Shown here in pieces: positions 1 through 6,972 of a DNA stretch of 20,709 bases. This DNA is from an uncultured Acetobacter sp. (GTDB lineage Bacteria; Pseudomonadota; Alphaproteobacteria; Acetobacterales; Acetobacteraceae): contig NZ_CALLXM010000205.1 of assembly GCF_937875265.1 (NCBI RefSeq), positions 1 through 20,709 on the forward strand. Reading direction: 5' to 3'. Both the position numbers and the translations under genes were made by a program. Numbering within the stretch: position 1 is the first letter of the stretch; every line of letters starts with the position of its first letter. The notes beneath the pieces were generated by a model that saw only the letters and a program-made list of their open reading frames with translations, made no database searches and was not told the origin of the DNA.

Positions 1-54
1 GAACGGCAGCTTCCCAAGCTGCATACGGGGGTTCGATTCCCCTCATCCGCTCCA
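1..54 (+). tRNA. tRNA-Gly (anticodon CCC), 3' part
   Basis: Only the 3' portion is in the window. The anticodon stem GCAGC/GCTGC (6-10/18-22) encloses the loop TTCCCAA with anticodon CCC at 13-15. A T-arm with loop TTCGATT (32-38) follows, then the acceptor strand, discriminator T51 and an encoded CCA (52-54). The CCC anticodon reads the glycine codon GGG. The 3' end is the integration target of the element that follows, and the gene's 3' end is kept intact on this side. Confidence 0.9.
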
Positions 55-55
55 A
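36..55 (+). repeat. attL: left attachment site in tRNA-Gly
   Basis: The 20-bp sequence ATTCCCCTCATCCGCTCCAA runs from the T-loop to one base past the tRNA CCA. It recurs exactly, in the same orientation, at 5894-5913. A duplicated tRNA 3' end flanking an adjacent integrase gene is the usual footprint of tyrosine-recombinase integration. A shared TTTCCCCAA lies just outside both copies (62-70 and 5914-5922). Confidence 0.9.
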
Positions 56-92
56 CTGTGATTTCCCCAATGAAAACAATGACTTACGAACA

Positions 93-120
93 CAACACGG
101 AAGCGACTAATACCGTGTTG
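93..120. repeat. inverted repeat beside attL, candidate integrase arm site
   Basis: CAACACGG (93-100) and CCGTGTTG (113-120) form an 8-bp inverted repeat. The right arm continues into GTGTTGGTAGT (115-125), an 11-bp word repeated exactly at 5830-5840, near the opposite end of the element. Repeated words 50-60 bp inside both att cores are typical of integrase arm-binding sites. They also lie where the integrase promoter should be. The function is inferred. Confidence 0.4.
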
Positions 121-165
121 GTAGTAGTTCAGCGGTAGTCCTTTATGCCCAAGAAGGACGCTGAA

Positions 166-1773
166 ATGTTTGGTCTGAAGCAGACAGGTGGGAAGACATG
201 GTCTGCCCGTCTCTCCATCCCCCGTGACCGATGGCAGGACGTGGGTGAAGCCTTCGGGACTAAATCAGGCATCAAGCAAGACCTCGTCATGTCCCTGCAA
301 ACACGGGACAAGAATGAAGCCATCCAGCGCCGTGGGGCAGCCTTGGAGGCCCTCCGTTCTCAGGTGAATGAGAAGCTGGCTGAAAGTGGCAAGCCGCCCC
401 TTGAGGGAGACTGGAAGCCTCGCACAGTCACAGAGCGGGCCGTGAATGACGCTCTGTTTGCCAAGCAGCAGATTGAGGATGCCAGCGCGGCTTATTCCCC
501 GGCCAAGAATGCGGACGGGTCTGTGGATGAGTATGTGCCAACCAATGAACAGGAGCATCTGCGCCACGTTCTGACAGAGCAAGCTGAGGATGTTTCTCAG
601 GGGCTGGATGATGCGGAGGGTGCGGAATATCTGGCCACTTTCATGGACACTTTGGACGGCATTGCCACGCCGTTGGGGCCGCTGGTGGACCGTTGGTTGG
701 CATCAGAGAGCAAGCAGGTTTCCAATGGTCTGATAGCCCGTCACAGGCGCGTCCTGAGTATGTTTGGTGAGTTTCTGCACCATGATAGCGATATGGCTGG
801 AAAGCCTGCTCATGGGCAATGTGAAGCCATTCTGAAAGCCTTTCCCGTCCAGAAGGTGGACAAGAGATTGGCACGGCGCTTCCGGGAATGGGTGCAGGAG
901 CGGAAAGCATCCAACACAGTTAATTCCTATCTCTCATCTCTGCGGACCTTCTGGACGTGGGTGGTGGATGCTGGGGAAGCCGAGAGCAACCCGTGGTCAG
1001 GAATGTCTGGTGGCCTCAAGAAGCTGGCCAAGAGAGAGGCGAAAGTGAGAGGGGCAAAGCGTCCTTTCACAGAGGCGGAACTTCTTGCTCTGCTAACAGG
1101 TGAGCCAAACAGCCGCCATCTGTCTCAGATGATCCGGGAAGTATTCCGTCTGGGGCTGCTGACAGGGGCGAGGCAGAATGAGCTTTGCAGCCTGACGGTG
1201 GACCGTGTGGTGGTGCCAGTGCGTCAGCACGCTCCAAAGCCCGCTGAGGGCGGTTCAGATGGCCCTGAAGAGTTGTGGGGGATCAAGGTGACCGAGGATG
1301 TGGGAAAGACAGAGAACGCTGTCAGGACCATTCCACTCCATCCTCTGGTCAGGCCTATCATTGAAAGGCGGCTGGCTGCTGCTCTTGCCACAGGTGAGAA
1401 AGACGCTCCCTTGTTCCCTGAATGCCCTCCGGGTGGTGAGGACAACAAACGGGGCTGGACGTTCTCCAAGCACTTCCTGCGTTATCGGAAGGCCGTGCTG
1501 GGTGACGATGGCAAGGGCACTGATTTCCACAGCACCAGACGCTGCTTTGCCACGTTCATGGAAACGGCTCTGGCTCATGGGGCAACGGCTTGCACTGCAA
1601 CGGTGCATGACCGGCTTATCGGCCACACGTCTAGCAGGCTGGCAGCCAACACATATGCGGCAAAACAGTTTGATTGGTCGCTCTATGAAGCTGCCATTCT
1701 GGGCATGGTGGACAAAGGGGTGCCCGAGAGCGTCAGGGCTGCTCTGTCAGCCTCAGAAGAGGTTCGTGAGTAG
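166..1773 (+). CDS. int: tyrosine recombinase / integrase
   Basis: This is a site-specific recombinase of the phage integrase family, presumed to insert and excise the element at the tRNA-Gly 3' end. Numbering from the chosen start (535 aa), the catalytic domain shows Arg336 in TGAR, Lys381 in GKTENAVRTIPL, the H-x-x-R box FHSTRR (His455, Arg458), His487 in LIGHTSS and the nucleophile Tyr497 in NTYAA. The region around residues 170-275 looks like the SAM-like core-binding domain. The N-terminal 150 residues are long for this family and probably include the arm-binding part. The ATG at 166 is preferred because AAGAAGGA (151-158) sits 7 bases upstream; the ATG at 145 in the same frame has no visible ribosome site. 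The gene lies next to attL, reads away from the tRNA, and its 3' end overlaps the convergent polymerase-like gene by 21 bp. Confidence 0.92.
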   Translation: MFGLKQTGGKTWSARLSIPRDRWQDVGEAFGTKSGIKQDLVMSLQTRDKNEAIQRRGAALEALRSQVNEKLAESGKPPLEGDWKPRTVTERAVNDALFAKQQIEDASAAYSPAKNADGSVDEYVPTNEQEHLRHVLTEQAEDVSQGLDDAEGAEYLATFMDTLDGIATPLGPLVDRWLASESKQVSNGLIARHRRVLSMFGEFLHHDSDMAGKPAHGQCEAILKAFPVQKVDKRLARRFREWVQERKASNTVNSYLSSLRTFWTWVVDAGEAESNPWSGMSGGLKKLAKREAKVRGAKRPFTEAELLALLTGEPNSRHLSQMIREVFRLGLLTGARQNELCSLTVDRVVVPVRQHAPKPAEGGSDGPEELWGIKVTEDVGKTENAVRTIPLHPLVRPIIERRLAAALATGEKDAPLFPECPPGGEDNKRGWTFSKHFLRYRKAVLGDDGKGTDFHSTRRCFATFMETALAHGATACTATVHDRLIGHTSSRLAANTYAAKQFDWSLYEAAILGMVDKGVPESVRAALSASEEVRE

Positions 1774-3192
1774 CTCTCGGCCCAGAATAGCTCTGCTGGC
1801 TCTTTGCAGGCACGTATAAGCCTTTCCCTGCTCCGTTGCAGGGACCAGCAGGGCGTCATGAAGGGGCAGCACCACACCGCCTTCATTCATATGCTCTGTC
1901 ATAGCCACTCTCATGATTTTGGCTTCCACGTTGGTCAGGTATTGACCGATTGCCCATGACCTCAATTCGTGCGGAACTGTGGCAGCAACCGCTGGTGGGA
2001 TGATCTGCTGGAGGTTCTTCAATTCAGGATAGCGCTGGAAGACTGCCTGCATGATCGTGCTGGCATCCACGGCCTTCTGAATGTCCTCTTTGGTCGTGTC
2101 AGGCCATTTCTTCACGGCTTTCCCTTTGCCAAAGAACGCCACAAACCAGTGCTTGATAGCTGGTCTCAGAGCATCAGGAAGCCCCGGCAGGCGGTAAGGG
2201 TCACCCTCCGGCACAGGGGCACCCAGCAAGGCCAGAGCGATGGACAGGAAGGATGCTGAGACATCCACCTCTTCCACGGGCTGGTCATTGATGCGGATAA
2301 GACGACGTTCTTCCTTGCTGATGCCGTTCTGGTAATTGTCAGAGCCAAGGGCATAAATCCGGCCATGGAAATGTTCTGACCCAATGAAGCGGGCTGAGAG
2401 GGCAGGAGGGCAGCAGCCGCTGAAATGGAACTGATGCAGACGCTTGCTCAGTTGTTTCATGAACTGCTCCACCTCTCGTAAGCTATCAGGCAGAGGGAGA
2501 GTGTCTGTGGCGGAGGGGGGTTTGGATCGGGCTTGTCGTCGGTTGGCCGGGAAGTCTTTCAGGCAAACCAGTGGCACGTCCATCTGCTTGATGGTGGCAG
2601 GCTGAACCAGCTTCCAGTCCTGCGTTGCTGAGGTCAGAGAGCATCCACATTCCTGTGCCCATTCCAGCAGCAGTGGAGTGGCTCTGATGCGGGCAGCATT
2701 GCCGCTCATGGTGCCCCAGATTGTCTTGAAGTGTTGGCCTGGCACTCTTTCAATTAGTCCGAGTTGCTCCATTGCTCTGGCTTTGTTCCAGAAAGCGTTA
2801 TGCCTGACGGGTAGCTGACGGTCAGGCTTCCAGAACCACGTTCCTGCGCCCTCATTAACGGCCACCCACTGGCCTTTGAAGCCGGGGCGTATAAGACCAC
2901 CCAGAATATGCCCAACCTCACTCAGGCGTTTCTGACGACCCTTATCGCGGGTGCTGCTGACAGATGCTGCGGAACGGCTGCCAAGGTGAGGGCGGAGGGC
3001 CTCTGACACCATGTCAACCAGAGCATGGGCGGCGGGCGTATTCTGGATGCGGCCCAAGGATAGCGGGCTGGCATCCTGCAAGGCTGCCGGGTCATGTGGA
3101 TGGGAGGCAGGGCGTTTGTCTGTGTCAGGGTTAAAGTCCGGTAGGATGATGACTGCGTCTGATGTGGCCACATAACGGCTTGTGTCGGTCAT
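1753..3192 (-). CDS. family A DNA polymerase-like replication protein
   Basis: The 479-aa protein has no name I recognise with certainty, but its C-terminal half carries the spaced motifs of family A (Pol I type) polymerases. Motif A is EEVDVSASFLSI, with Asp310 and Ser312. A motif B-like helix is RPAIKHWFVAFFGKG, with Arg343, Lys347, Phe350 and Phe354-Gly355, one residue shorter than R-x3-K-x3-F-x3-YG. Motif C is LPLHDALLVP, with His445-Asp446. Both metal-binding aspartates are therefore present, while the Glu that usually follows motif C is Ala. The preceding GRIY...YQN...EER stretch resembles uncharacterised proteins of proteobacterial mobile elements. No 3'-5' exonuclease or primase motif is seen, and the N-terminal 240 residues look like a separate, perhaps DNA-binding, part. 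A role in replicating the excised element is inferred. GGAAAGG lies about 7 bases before the ATG. Confidence 0.72.
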   Translation of the reverse strand: MTDTSRYVATSDAVIILPDFNPDTDKRPASHPHDPAALQDASPLSLGRIQNTPAAHALVDMVSEALRPHLGSRSAASVSSTRDKGRQKRLSEVGHILGGLIRPGFKGQWVAVNEGAGTWFWKPDRQLPVRHNAFWNKARAMEQLGLIERVPGQHFKTIWGTMSGNAARIRATPLLLEWAQECGCSLTSATQDWKLVQPATIKQMDVPLVCLKDFPANRRQARSKPPSATDTLPLPDSLREVEQFMKQLSKRLHQFHFSGCCPPALSARFIGSEHFHGRIYALGSDNYQNGISKEERRLIRINDQPVEEVDVSASFLSIALALLGAPVPEGDPYRLPGLPDALRPAIKHWFVAFFGKGKAVKKWPDTTKEDIQKAVDASTIMQAVFQRYPELKNLQQIIPPAVAATVPHELRSWAIGQYLTNVEAKIMRVAMTEHMNEGGVVLPLHDALLVPATEQGKAYTCLQRASRAILGRELLTNLF

Positions 3193-3267
3193 GTCCCAAA
3201 CCTTTCCACTTATACCCCGTAAGGCTTCCTTGGAGGTGACAGCATATGATACCCCCCACCATCTATA

Positions 3268-3307
3268 ATAAGGGAATATAGAGGGATGGTAAGGTTATAA
3301 GGGAATA
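3268..3307. repeat. paired 11-bp direct repeats upstream of the polymerase-like gene
   Basis: ATAAGGGAATA occurs at 3268-3278 and 3297-3307, a 29-bp period, in an AT-rich patch 76-115 bp before the polymerase-like start codon. A related word, GATGGT(A/G)AGG, also occurs twice nearby (about 3285 and 3322). These could be iterons or operators for that gene. Two copies alone are weak evidence for an origin. Confidence 0.35.
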
Positions 3308-3382
3308 ACATGGTTTGAGGTGATGGTGAGGGGAGAGTTATGCAGGCTTCACCATAAGCCAAGCCCGTGGCAGCTAACCTGA

Positions 3383-3457
3383 AAGCCCGCACAGGGCCTT
3401 CCTGTTCCCCTCCGGTATCTCTGTGCCGGAAAGGTCTGGAAGGGGCTGTGCGGGCTT
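3383..3457. terminator. large two-tier stem-loop, possible terminator of the HNH gene
   Basis: Arms 3383-3402 and 3438-3457 (AAGCCCGCACAGGGCCTTCC against its near complement) pair over 18 of 20 positions around one 2x2 internal loop. Inside lies a second stem, TCCGGTA (3411-3417) with TGCCGGA (3424-3430). It sits between two minus-strand genes, about 80 bp downstream of the HNH stop, and ends in GCGGGCTTT on the minus strand. A terminator with a short U run is possible. The size and nesting also fit a structured RNA or a replication hairpin. Confidence 0.5.
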
Positions 3458-3537
3458 CTGTGAGTCTCTGTGAGGGCTGATTTAGCTCTCTGTGGCTTCG
3501 TTAGTTTTCAGGTGGCGGGTAAATCTATCGACTAACC

Positions 3538-4176
3538 TCATGAGAATGAGGCCACAGGCGCGGCTGAGGCTGAGGACGAAGCGGCCATCATTTCCGTGAC
3601 TGCAATCACAGCTTCATAACTAGCGATCAGCCGATAGCGTCTCATCTGCTCAGCAGCATCATGACCAAAGACAATCTGCTCTGCGGCGTAGATGCTGGCA
3701 TCTTCAACATGGAAGTCCAGCAGCCTTTCCACTTCATCCGGGCTGACGTTCAGTTCTTCTGCAATGTCATGTGCGGACATGCCTGAGGCCGCCAGTTCCA
3801 CGGCTTTGGTTAGCTTGTTCATGGTTGCCGAGTGGATGTGATGTCTGCCTTTGGCAATGCAGTCCTGCATGTTTTCTTTCTGGCTTCCCAAGGCCATGTG
3901 GCCAACATTGCAGCAGGCAGGGTTGTCACAGAGGTGGAGAATGACGAAAGGCTTTCCAGTTCTCTGGTCAATCATCGGGACGGGGCCATGAATGGCTTCC
4001 CATGCGACCCTGTGGGCATACTTCAGTTTTCCAGCATCTCTGATACCTCCATGCCCGGCTTTGTTGAGCTTGCAGCCCTGAAAGACCTGACAGGGGCCTT
4101 GCAGGAAGTCAGGGCTTGGCCGGGCTTTCAGTTTGCTGTGCAGTCTGTCTTCAAGGGTGGGGTTGTGTTTTGTCAT
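3538..4176 (-). CDS. HNH endonuclease with C-terminal helix-turn-helix
   Basis: The 212-aa protein has an HNH-type nuclease core. AHRVAWEAIHG (His55) is followed by VILHLCDNPACCNVGHMALG (His81, Asn90, His93) and then ENMQDCIAKGRH, the signature of the HNH group found in phage and mobile DNA. Cysteines 29, 35, 83 and 88 could bind structural zinc. Residues 122-153 (TKAVELAASGMSAHDIAEELNVSPDEVERLL) read as a resolvase-like helix-turn-helix, probably for site recognition. The final 20 residues are Ser/Ala-rich. AAGAGGA lies 9 bases before the ATG. The protein might nick or cut DNA during element replication or mobility, or be an autonomous homing-type nuclease. The domain call is firm; the role is unknown. 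Confidence 0.82.
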   Translation of the reverse strand: MTKHNPTLEDRLHSKLKARPSPDFLQGPCQVFQGCKLNKAGHGGIRDAGKLKYAHRVAWEAIHGPVPMIDQRTGKPFVILHLCDNPACCNVGHMALGSQKENMQDCIAKGRHHIHSATMNKLTKAVELAASGMSAHDIAEELNVSPDEVERLLDFHVEDASIYAAEQIVFGHDAAEQMRRYRLIASYEAVIAVTEMMAASSSASAAPVASFS

Positions 4177-4326
4177 GAGAACGATCCTCTTGAGTTGTTA
4201 GGGAAACGAGCATTGGCCTGCTGGGTGCAGGTCCAGCAGATGCCTGCTCGGCTTGTGGGTGCGGATAGAGAGAGGCTTTCCCATCTCTTTCATCATTGCC
4301 GATCATCACCTTCTTTCTGGTCAGGA

Positions 4327-4396
4327 TGTCAGGCTCTCTGCTGGTGTTCTGTCAGTGTCCGCATACGGCGGTTGCCTGTCAGGCTCTCAGCAGGTG
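4327..4396. repeat. 20-bp direct repeat pair with 50-bp period
   Basis: TGTCAGGCTCTCTGCTGGTG (4327-4346) and TGTCAGGCTCTCAGCAGGTG (4377-4396) match at 18 of 20 positions. They lie 150-220 bp upstream of the HNH start codon. They may be protein-binding sites; the function is unknown. Confidence 0.6.
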
Positions 4397-4997
4397 CTGA
4401 GGTTCGGACCACAGAGGATGAGATTGAGATGAGAGAGTGAATTATTCTCCTCCTCCATTGTGAGAGAAGCAGAAAGCAGCTTGCCGGGTATCCGCTAGTC
4501 AACCGCTGTATGCGGGCATAGCGGCAACCAGCAGTAGGCTTTAGACTCTATATCAATAGTGTATGTTTGAATTGGAGTTTTTGGATAGGTTGAGATAATA
4601 TCTAGCAAGTTGCCATAATGATATGTCGGTATGCGGCCACGCAATATAGACTACTATTTGCAAGACATTACGAACCAGCAAGGACCATGCAGGCCAAACA
4701 GTCCCTCATCTGTGCCTATCGCCACATAACGGCCACAGGAGGCCGCACAGGCCATGCAGGCTCCTTATAGGGCACTGCTAAGCGGAGCTAGCCGCTCCTA
4801 CCACATAAAAGGCATACGGGCCTCCACGGGCAACTGTGAGGGTCTGCTGGGCATTTTAGGGACCGTAAGGCCGCAATCATCGTGGAACCTCGAACACCAC
4901 CAGCAACGGGCCTTTAGACCCCCTCTTTGAAGTCGAACCATGAACCATGGATAGAAATTCAGGGACCGGACAAGGGACCACGTGCTGTGTTTGATCG

Positions 4998-5114
4998 TTC
5001 CAATAGGGCTTGGTCTATCGGAACAATGATGCTGGAACACTTTTCTGTTCCACATGGGTTGACTTTCAGTGTTTTGGAACAGCATATGTTCAGGGTCTAA
5101 ACCCTAGTGGAACA
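4998..5114. promoter_or_regulatory. cluster of GGAAC/GTTCC half-sites, candidate res site or operator
   Basis: GTTCC or GGAAC occurs at 4998-5002, 5020-5024, 5034-5038, 5047-5051, 5076-5080 and 5109-5113. TGGAACA (5033-5039) and TGTTCCA (5046-5052) form a perfect 7-bp inverted repeat. TGGAACA returns at 5075-5081, with a partial mate at 5087-5091, and again 3 bp before the serine recombinase ATG. Resolvases of this family often bind several dyads directly upstream of their own gene, for recombination and self-repression, so this is a plausible site. Binding has not been shown. Confidence 0.5.
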
Positions 5115-5116
5115 GA

Positions 5117-5686
5117 ATGACCATGAAGATCGGCTACGCACGGACCAGCACCACGGAACAGATTGCCGGACTTGAAGCACAGGTCAGGGACTTGCTGGCT
5201 TCCGGGTGCGATAAGGTGTTTGAGGAGCAGGTGAGCGGGGCCAGCACGGACAGGCCACAGCTTGCCGCTGCACTGGACCATATGCGGGCAGGGGATACTT
5301 TGGTGGTCATGAAGCCGGACAGGCTTGCACGGTCCACAGCCGACCTTCTGGGCTATGTGGAAACCGTGAAGACCAAGGGCTGCCACCTGATAGTCCAGAG
5401 CATGGGCGGGCAGACACTGGATACCAGCAAGGCCACTTCCAAGCTGATGCTGACTATGTTGGCTGCTGTGGCTGAGTTTGAACGTGATCTGATGAAAGAG
5501 CGTCAGGCGGAGGGCATCGCCAAAGCCAAGGCAGAGGGGAAGTATCAGGGCAGGAAGCCCACAGCCCGCACTCAGGCCAGTGAAGTCCACAAGCTGCACC
5601 AGCAGGGCATCAAGCCAACGGAGATTGCCAAGAAGCTGGGCATGGGCCGGACCAGTGTCTACCGCTGCCTTGGTCTGGTGAACTGA
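5117..5686 (+). CDS. serine recombinase (resolvase/invertase family)
   Basis: At 189 aa this is a typical small resolvase/invertase. The N-terminal catalytic domain begins KIGYARTSTTEQ with Arg9 and nucleophile Ser11. It continues through MKPDRLARS (Asp68, Arg69, Arg72), then the long dimer helix with FERDLMKER around 121-129. A short linker, GKYQGRKP, leads to a C-terminal helix-turn-helix at about 157-185 (GIKPTEIAKKLGMGRTSVYRCL). It cuts and rejoins DNA through a phosphoserine intermediate. In this element it may resolve multimers of a circular form or invert DNA. No strong ribosome site is visible, and the second ATG at 5123 is an alternative start. A dense set of GGAAC dyads lies just upstream. 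Confidence 0.92.
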   Translation: MTMKIGYARTSTTEQIAGLEAQVRDLLASGCDKVFEEQVSGASTDRPQLAAALDHMRAGDTLVVMKPDRLARSTADLLGYVETVKTKGCHLIVQSMGGQTLDTSKATSKLMLTMLAAVAEFERDLMKERQAEGIAKAKAEGKYQGRKPTARTQASEVHKLHQQGIKPTEIAKKLGMGRTSVYRCLGLVN

Positions 5687-5810
5687 AAAGCAGACTACGC
5701 CTTCGGATTTCCGTTGCATTACGGAGCGTTCATCTTTGAAGAAGAAAACAGATTGTCTTGTCTGCTGGGGGCCTTCTGGTTAACCTGCACTCTCTTGACT
5801 GCTGCTGGTG

Positions 5811-5840
5811 CTACCAAATTAGCGTGTTTGTGTTGGTAGT
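5811..5840. repeat. candidate integrase arm site near attR
   Basis: CTACCAA (5811-5817) and TTGGTAG (5833-5839) form an inverted repeat. The right arm lies inside GTGTTGGTAGT (5830-5840), identical to 115-125 near attL. The two copies are 59 bp from the left core and 53 bp from the right core. The arrangement suggests integrase arm binding; this is inferred. Confidence 0.4.
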
Positions 5841-5893
5841 TGTTTTATAGCGGAAAACTGCCGGTTGTGGATGTTTTGAGGGCTTGTTGAATT

Positions 5894-5913
5894 ATTCCCC
5901 TCATCCGCTCCAA
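5894..5913 (+). repeat. attR: right attachment site
   Basis: This is the exact 20-bp copy of 36-55. Here it is only the last part of the tRNA-Gly gene, with no tRNA body before it, so it marks the far end of the element. Upstream, 5687-5893 holds no recognisable gene. Confidence 0.9.
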
Positions 5914-6151
5914 TTTCCCCAAAAAATCAAAGTTTAGACCAAGCACAGCCTGCATTTTTTCTATGCTAAAAAACCAGCTAGGCGCAGGTGCTAAAGGTTT
6001 ATTGTATCCTGTGCAGTAGGTTTGACAGGGTCAATAAATGCGAGAGTGGCAGCGTAAAAAACTCAGAGTGATGCGAGTGAACAAGATTTTTGTGGCCGCT
6101 CTAATGACTTTTTAGGCATCGTTTCGTCCATGGTCAGCAAAGGAAGCAATC

Positions 6152-6934
6152 ATGAAAAGAAAAACTTTTCAGAGTAATGGTCTGACGTTTTCCTATCTGG
6201 ATACGGAGGGGGAAAAGCCGCTACTGGTGGCGTTGCATGGCCACATGATGGAAGGGGCAACGTTTCTTCCGCTGATGCAGGTTTTGCAGTCTGACTATCG
6301 GGTGATTGCGTTGGATCAGCGCGGGCACGGCTATTCAGACCATGCCGCAACCTATACGCGTGACGATTACCTTTCTGACCTTCAGGCGCTTTTGCAAACT
6401 GTAGACGTGCAGGCCCCCGTTATTCTGCTTGGGCATTCTCTGGGTGGTGTGAACGCTTACCAGTTTGCGGCCCGACATGCCGGTATGGTGCGCGCTTTGA
6501 TAATTGAAGACATTGGTGCAACGGTTGAGAGTGACCTCAGTTTCTGTCTTCCATGGTCAGGATTTTTCAAAACGGAAGAGGATCTTGTCACCCGTATCGG
6601 AGCAAGAATGGCCCCATATTTTGCCCCGTCTTTTCGGCAGACAGAACAGGGGTGGAAACTGGCGTTTGAACCCGCTGATATGGTGCGCTCCCAGAATTGC
6701 CTGAACGGAGACCATTGGCAGGACTGGCTGGCGACATCATGCCCCGCGCTCCTGTTGCATGGGGACCAAAGTCCTGTGCTCTCACGAGCGATGAGCGAAG
6801 AAATGGTTGCTCGCCGTGCTAATGTGCACTTGCAAATGTTACCCGGTGGGCATGTTCTGCATCAGGATGATTTTCCGGGATATATTAAGGCTGTAAAAGA
6901 CTTTCTTGAAATATACTCTGCCAAAGGATTGTGA
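6152..6934 (+). CDS. alpha/beta-fold hydrolase
   Basis: This is a 260-aa hydrolase of the alpha/beta fold. LLVALHGHMMEG (24-35) supplies the oxyanion-hole HG. IALDQRGHGYSD (52-63) is the usual strand-loop motif. LLGHSLGG (92-99) is the nucleophile elbow with Ser96. LLHGDQSPVL places the acid at Asp205, and PGGHVLHQDD gives His234. The triad is thus complete. Proteins of this shape include esterases, haloperoxidase-like and carbon-carbon hydrolases; the substrate cannot be told. There is no signal peptide, so it is cytoplasmic. AAGGA lies about 7 bases before the ATG. It is the first host gene past attR and converges on poxB. Confidence 0.85.
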   Translation: MKRKTFQSNGLTFSYLDTEGEKPLLVALHGHMMEGATFLPLMQVLQSDYRVIALDQRGHGYSDHAATYTRDDYLSDLQALLQTVDVQAPVILLGHSLGGVNAYQFAARHAGMVRALIIEDIGATVESDLSFCLPWSGFFKTEEDLVTRIGARMAPYFAPSFRQTEQGWKLAFEPADMVRSQNCLNGDHWQDWLATSCPALLLHGDQSPVLSRAMSEEMVARRANVHLQMLPGGHVLHQDDFPGYIKAVKDFLEIYSAKGL

Positions 6935-6972
6935 AAACAGTGCCCCACTCTCCAAAGCGGCAAGATAAATAA

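Larger units (their letters stand above)
4177..5116. other. 940-bp non-coding, repeat-rich region of the element (origin candidate)
   Basis: No convincing gene is seen on either strand. The region holds a 20-bp near-perfect direct repeat (4327-4346 and 4377-4396), an AT-rich stretch at about 4540-4680, a repeated 10-mer CCATGCAGGC (4685-4694 and 4752-4761), a small hairpin AGCGG/CCGCT (4781-4796) and a cluster of GGAAC half-sites (4998-5114). An AT-rich patch next to repeats is common in replication origins, but no DnaA box or strong iteron array was recognised. The origin role is inferred. Confidence 0.4.
36..5913 (+). mobile_element. integrative element in tRNA-Gly (about 5.9 kb)
   Basis: The element is bounded by a perfect 20-bp direct repeat of the tRNA 3' end. 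Gene content in order is tyrosine integrase (+), family-A-polymerase-like protein (-), HNH protein (-) and serine recombinase (+). No relaxase, conjugation, phage structural, defence or metabolic gene is visible. No excisionase was recognised, although a very small or unusual one could be missed. The content fits a small excisable, perhaps self-replicating, circular element or a phage satellite. The boundaries are seen directly; the plasmid-like life style is inferred. Confidence 0.85.

Noticed and set aside
3210..3392. 60-codon minus-strand open frame upstream of the polymerase-like gene
   Set aside because: It has no ribosome site or recognisable motif and runs through the AT-rich repeats and into the large hairpin.
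3832..4440. 202-codon plus-strand open frame
   Set aside because: It is mostly antisense to the HNH gene, whose catalytic motifs are clear. The rest runs into repeat-rich non-coding DNA.
4798..5085. 95-codon minus-strand open frame
   Set aside because: It has a Trp/Arg/Ser-rich composition with no domain and overlaps the GGAAC repeat cluster.
5090..5719. 209-codon minus-strand open frame
   Set aside because: It is the exact antisense of the serine recombinase, which has complete catalytic motifs.
6022..6035. TTGAC-AGG-GTCAA dyad and TTGACA -35 box before the hydrolase gene
   Set aside because: No -10 hexamer lies at the right distance and the short dyad may be chance, so no promoter is called.
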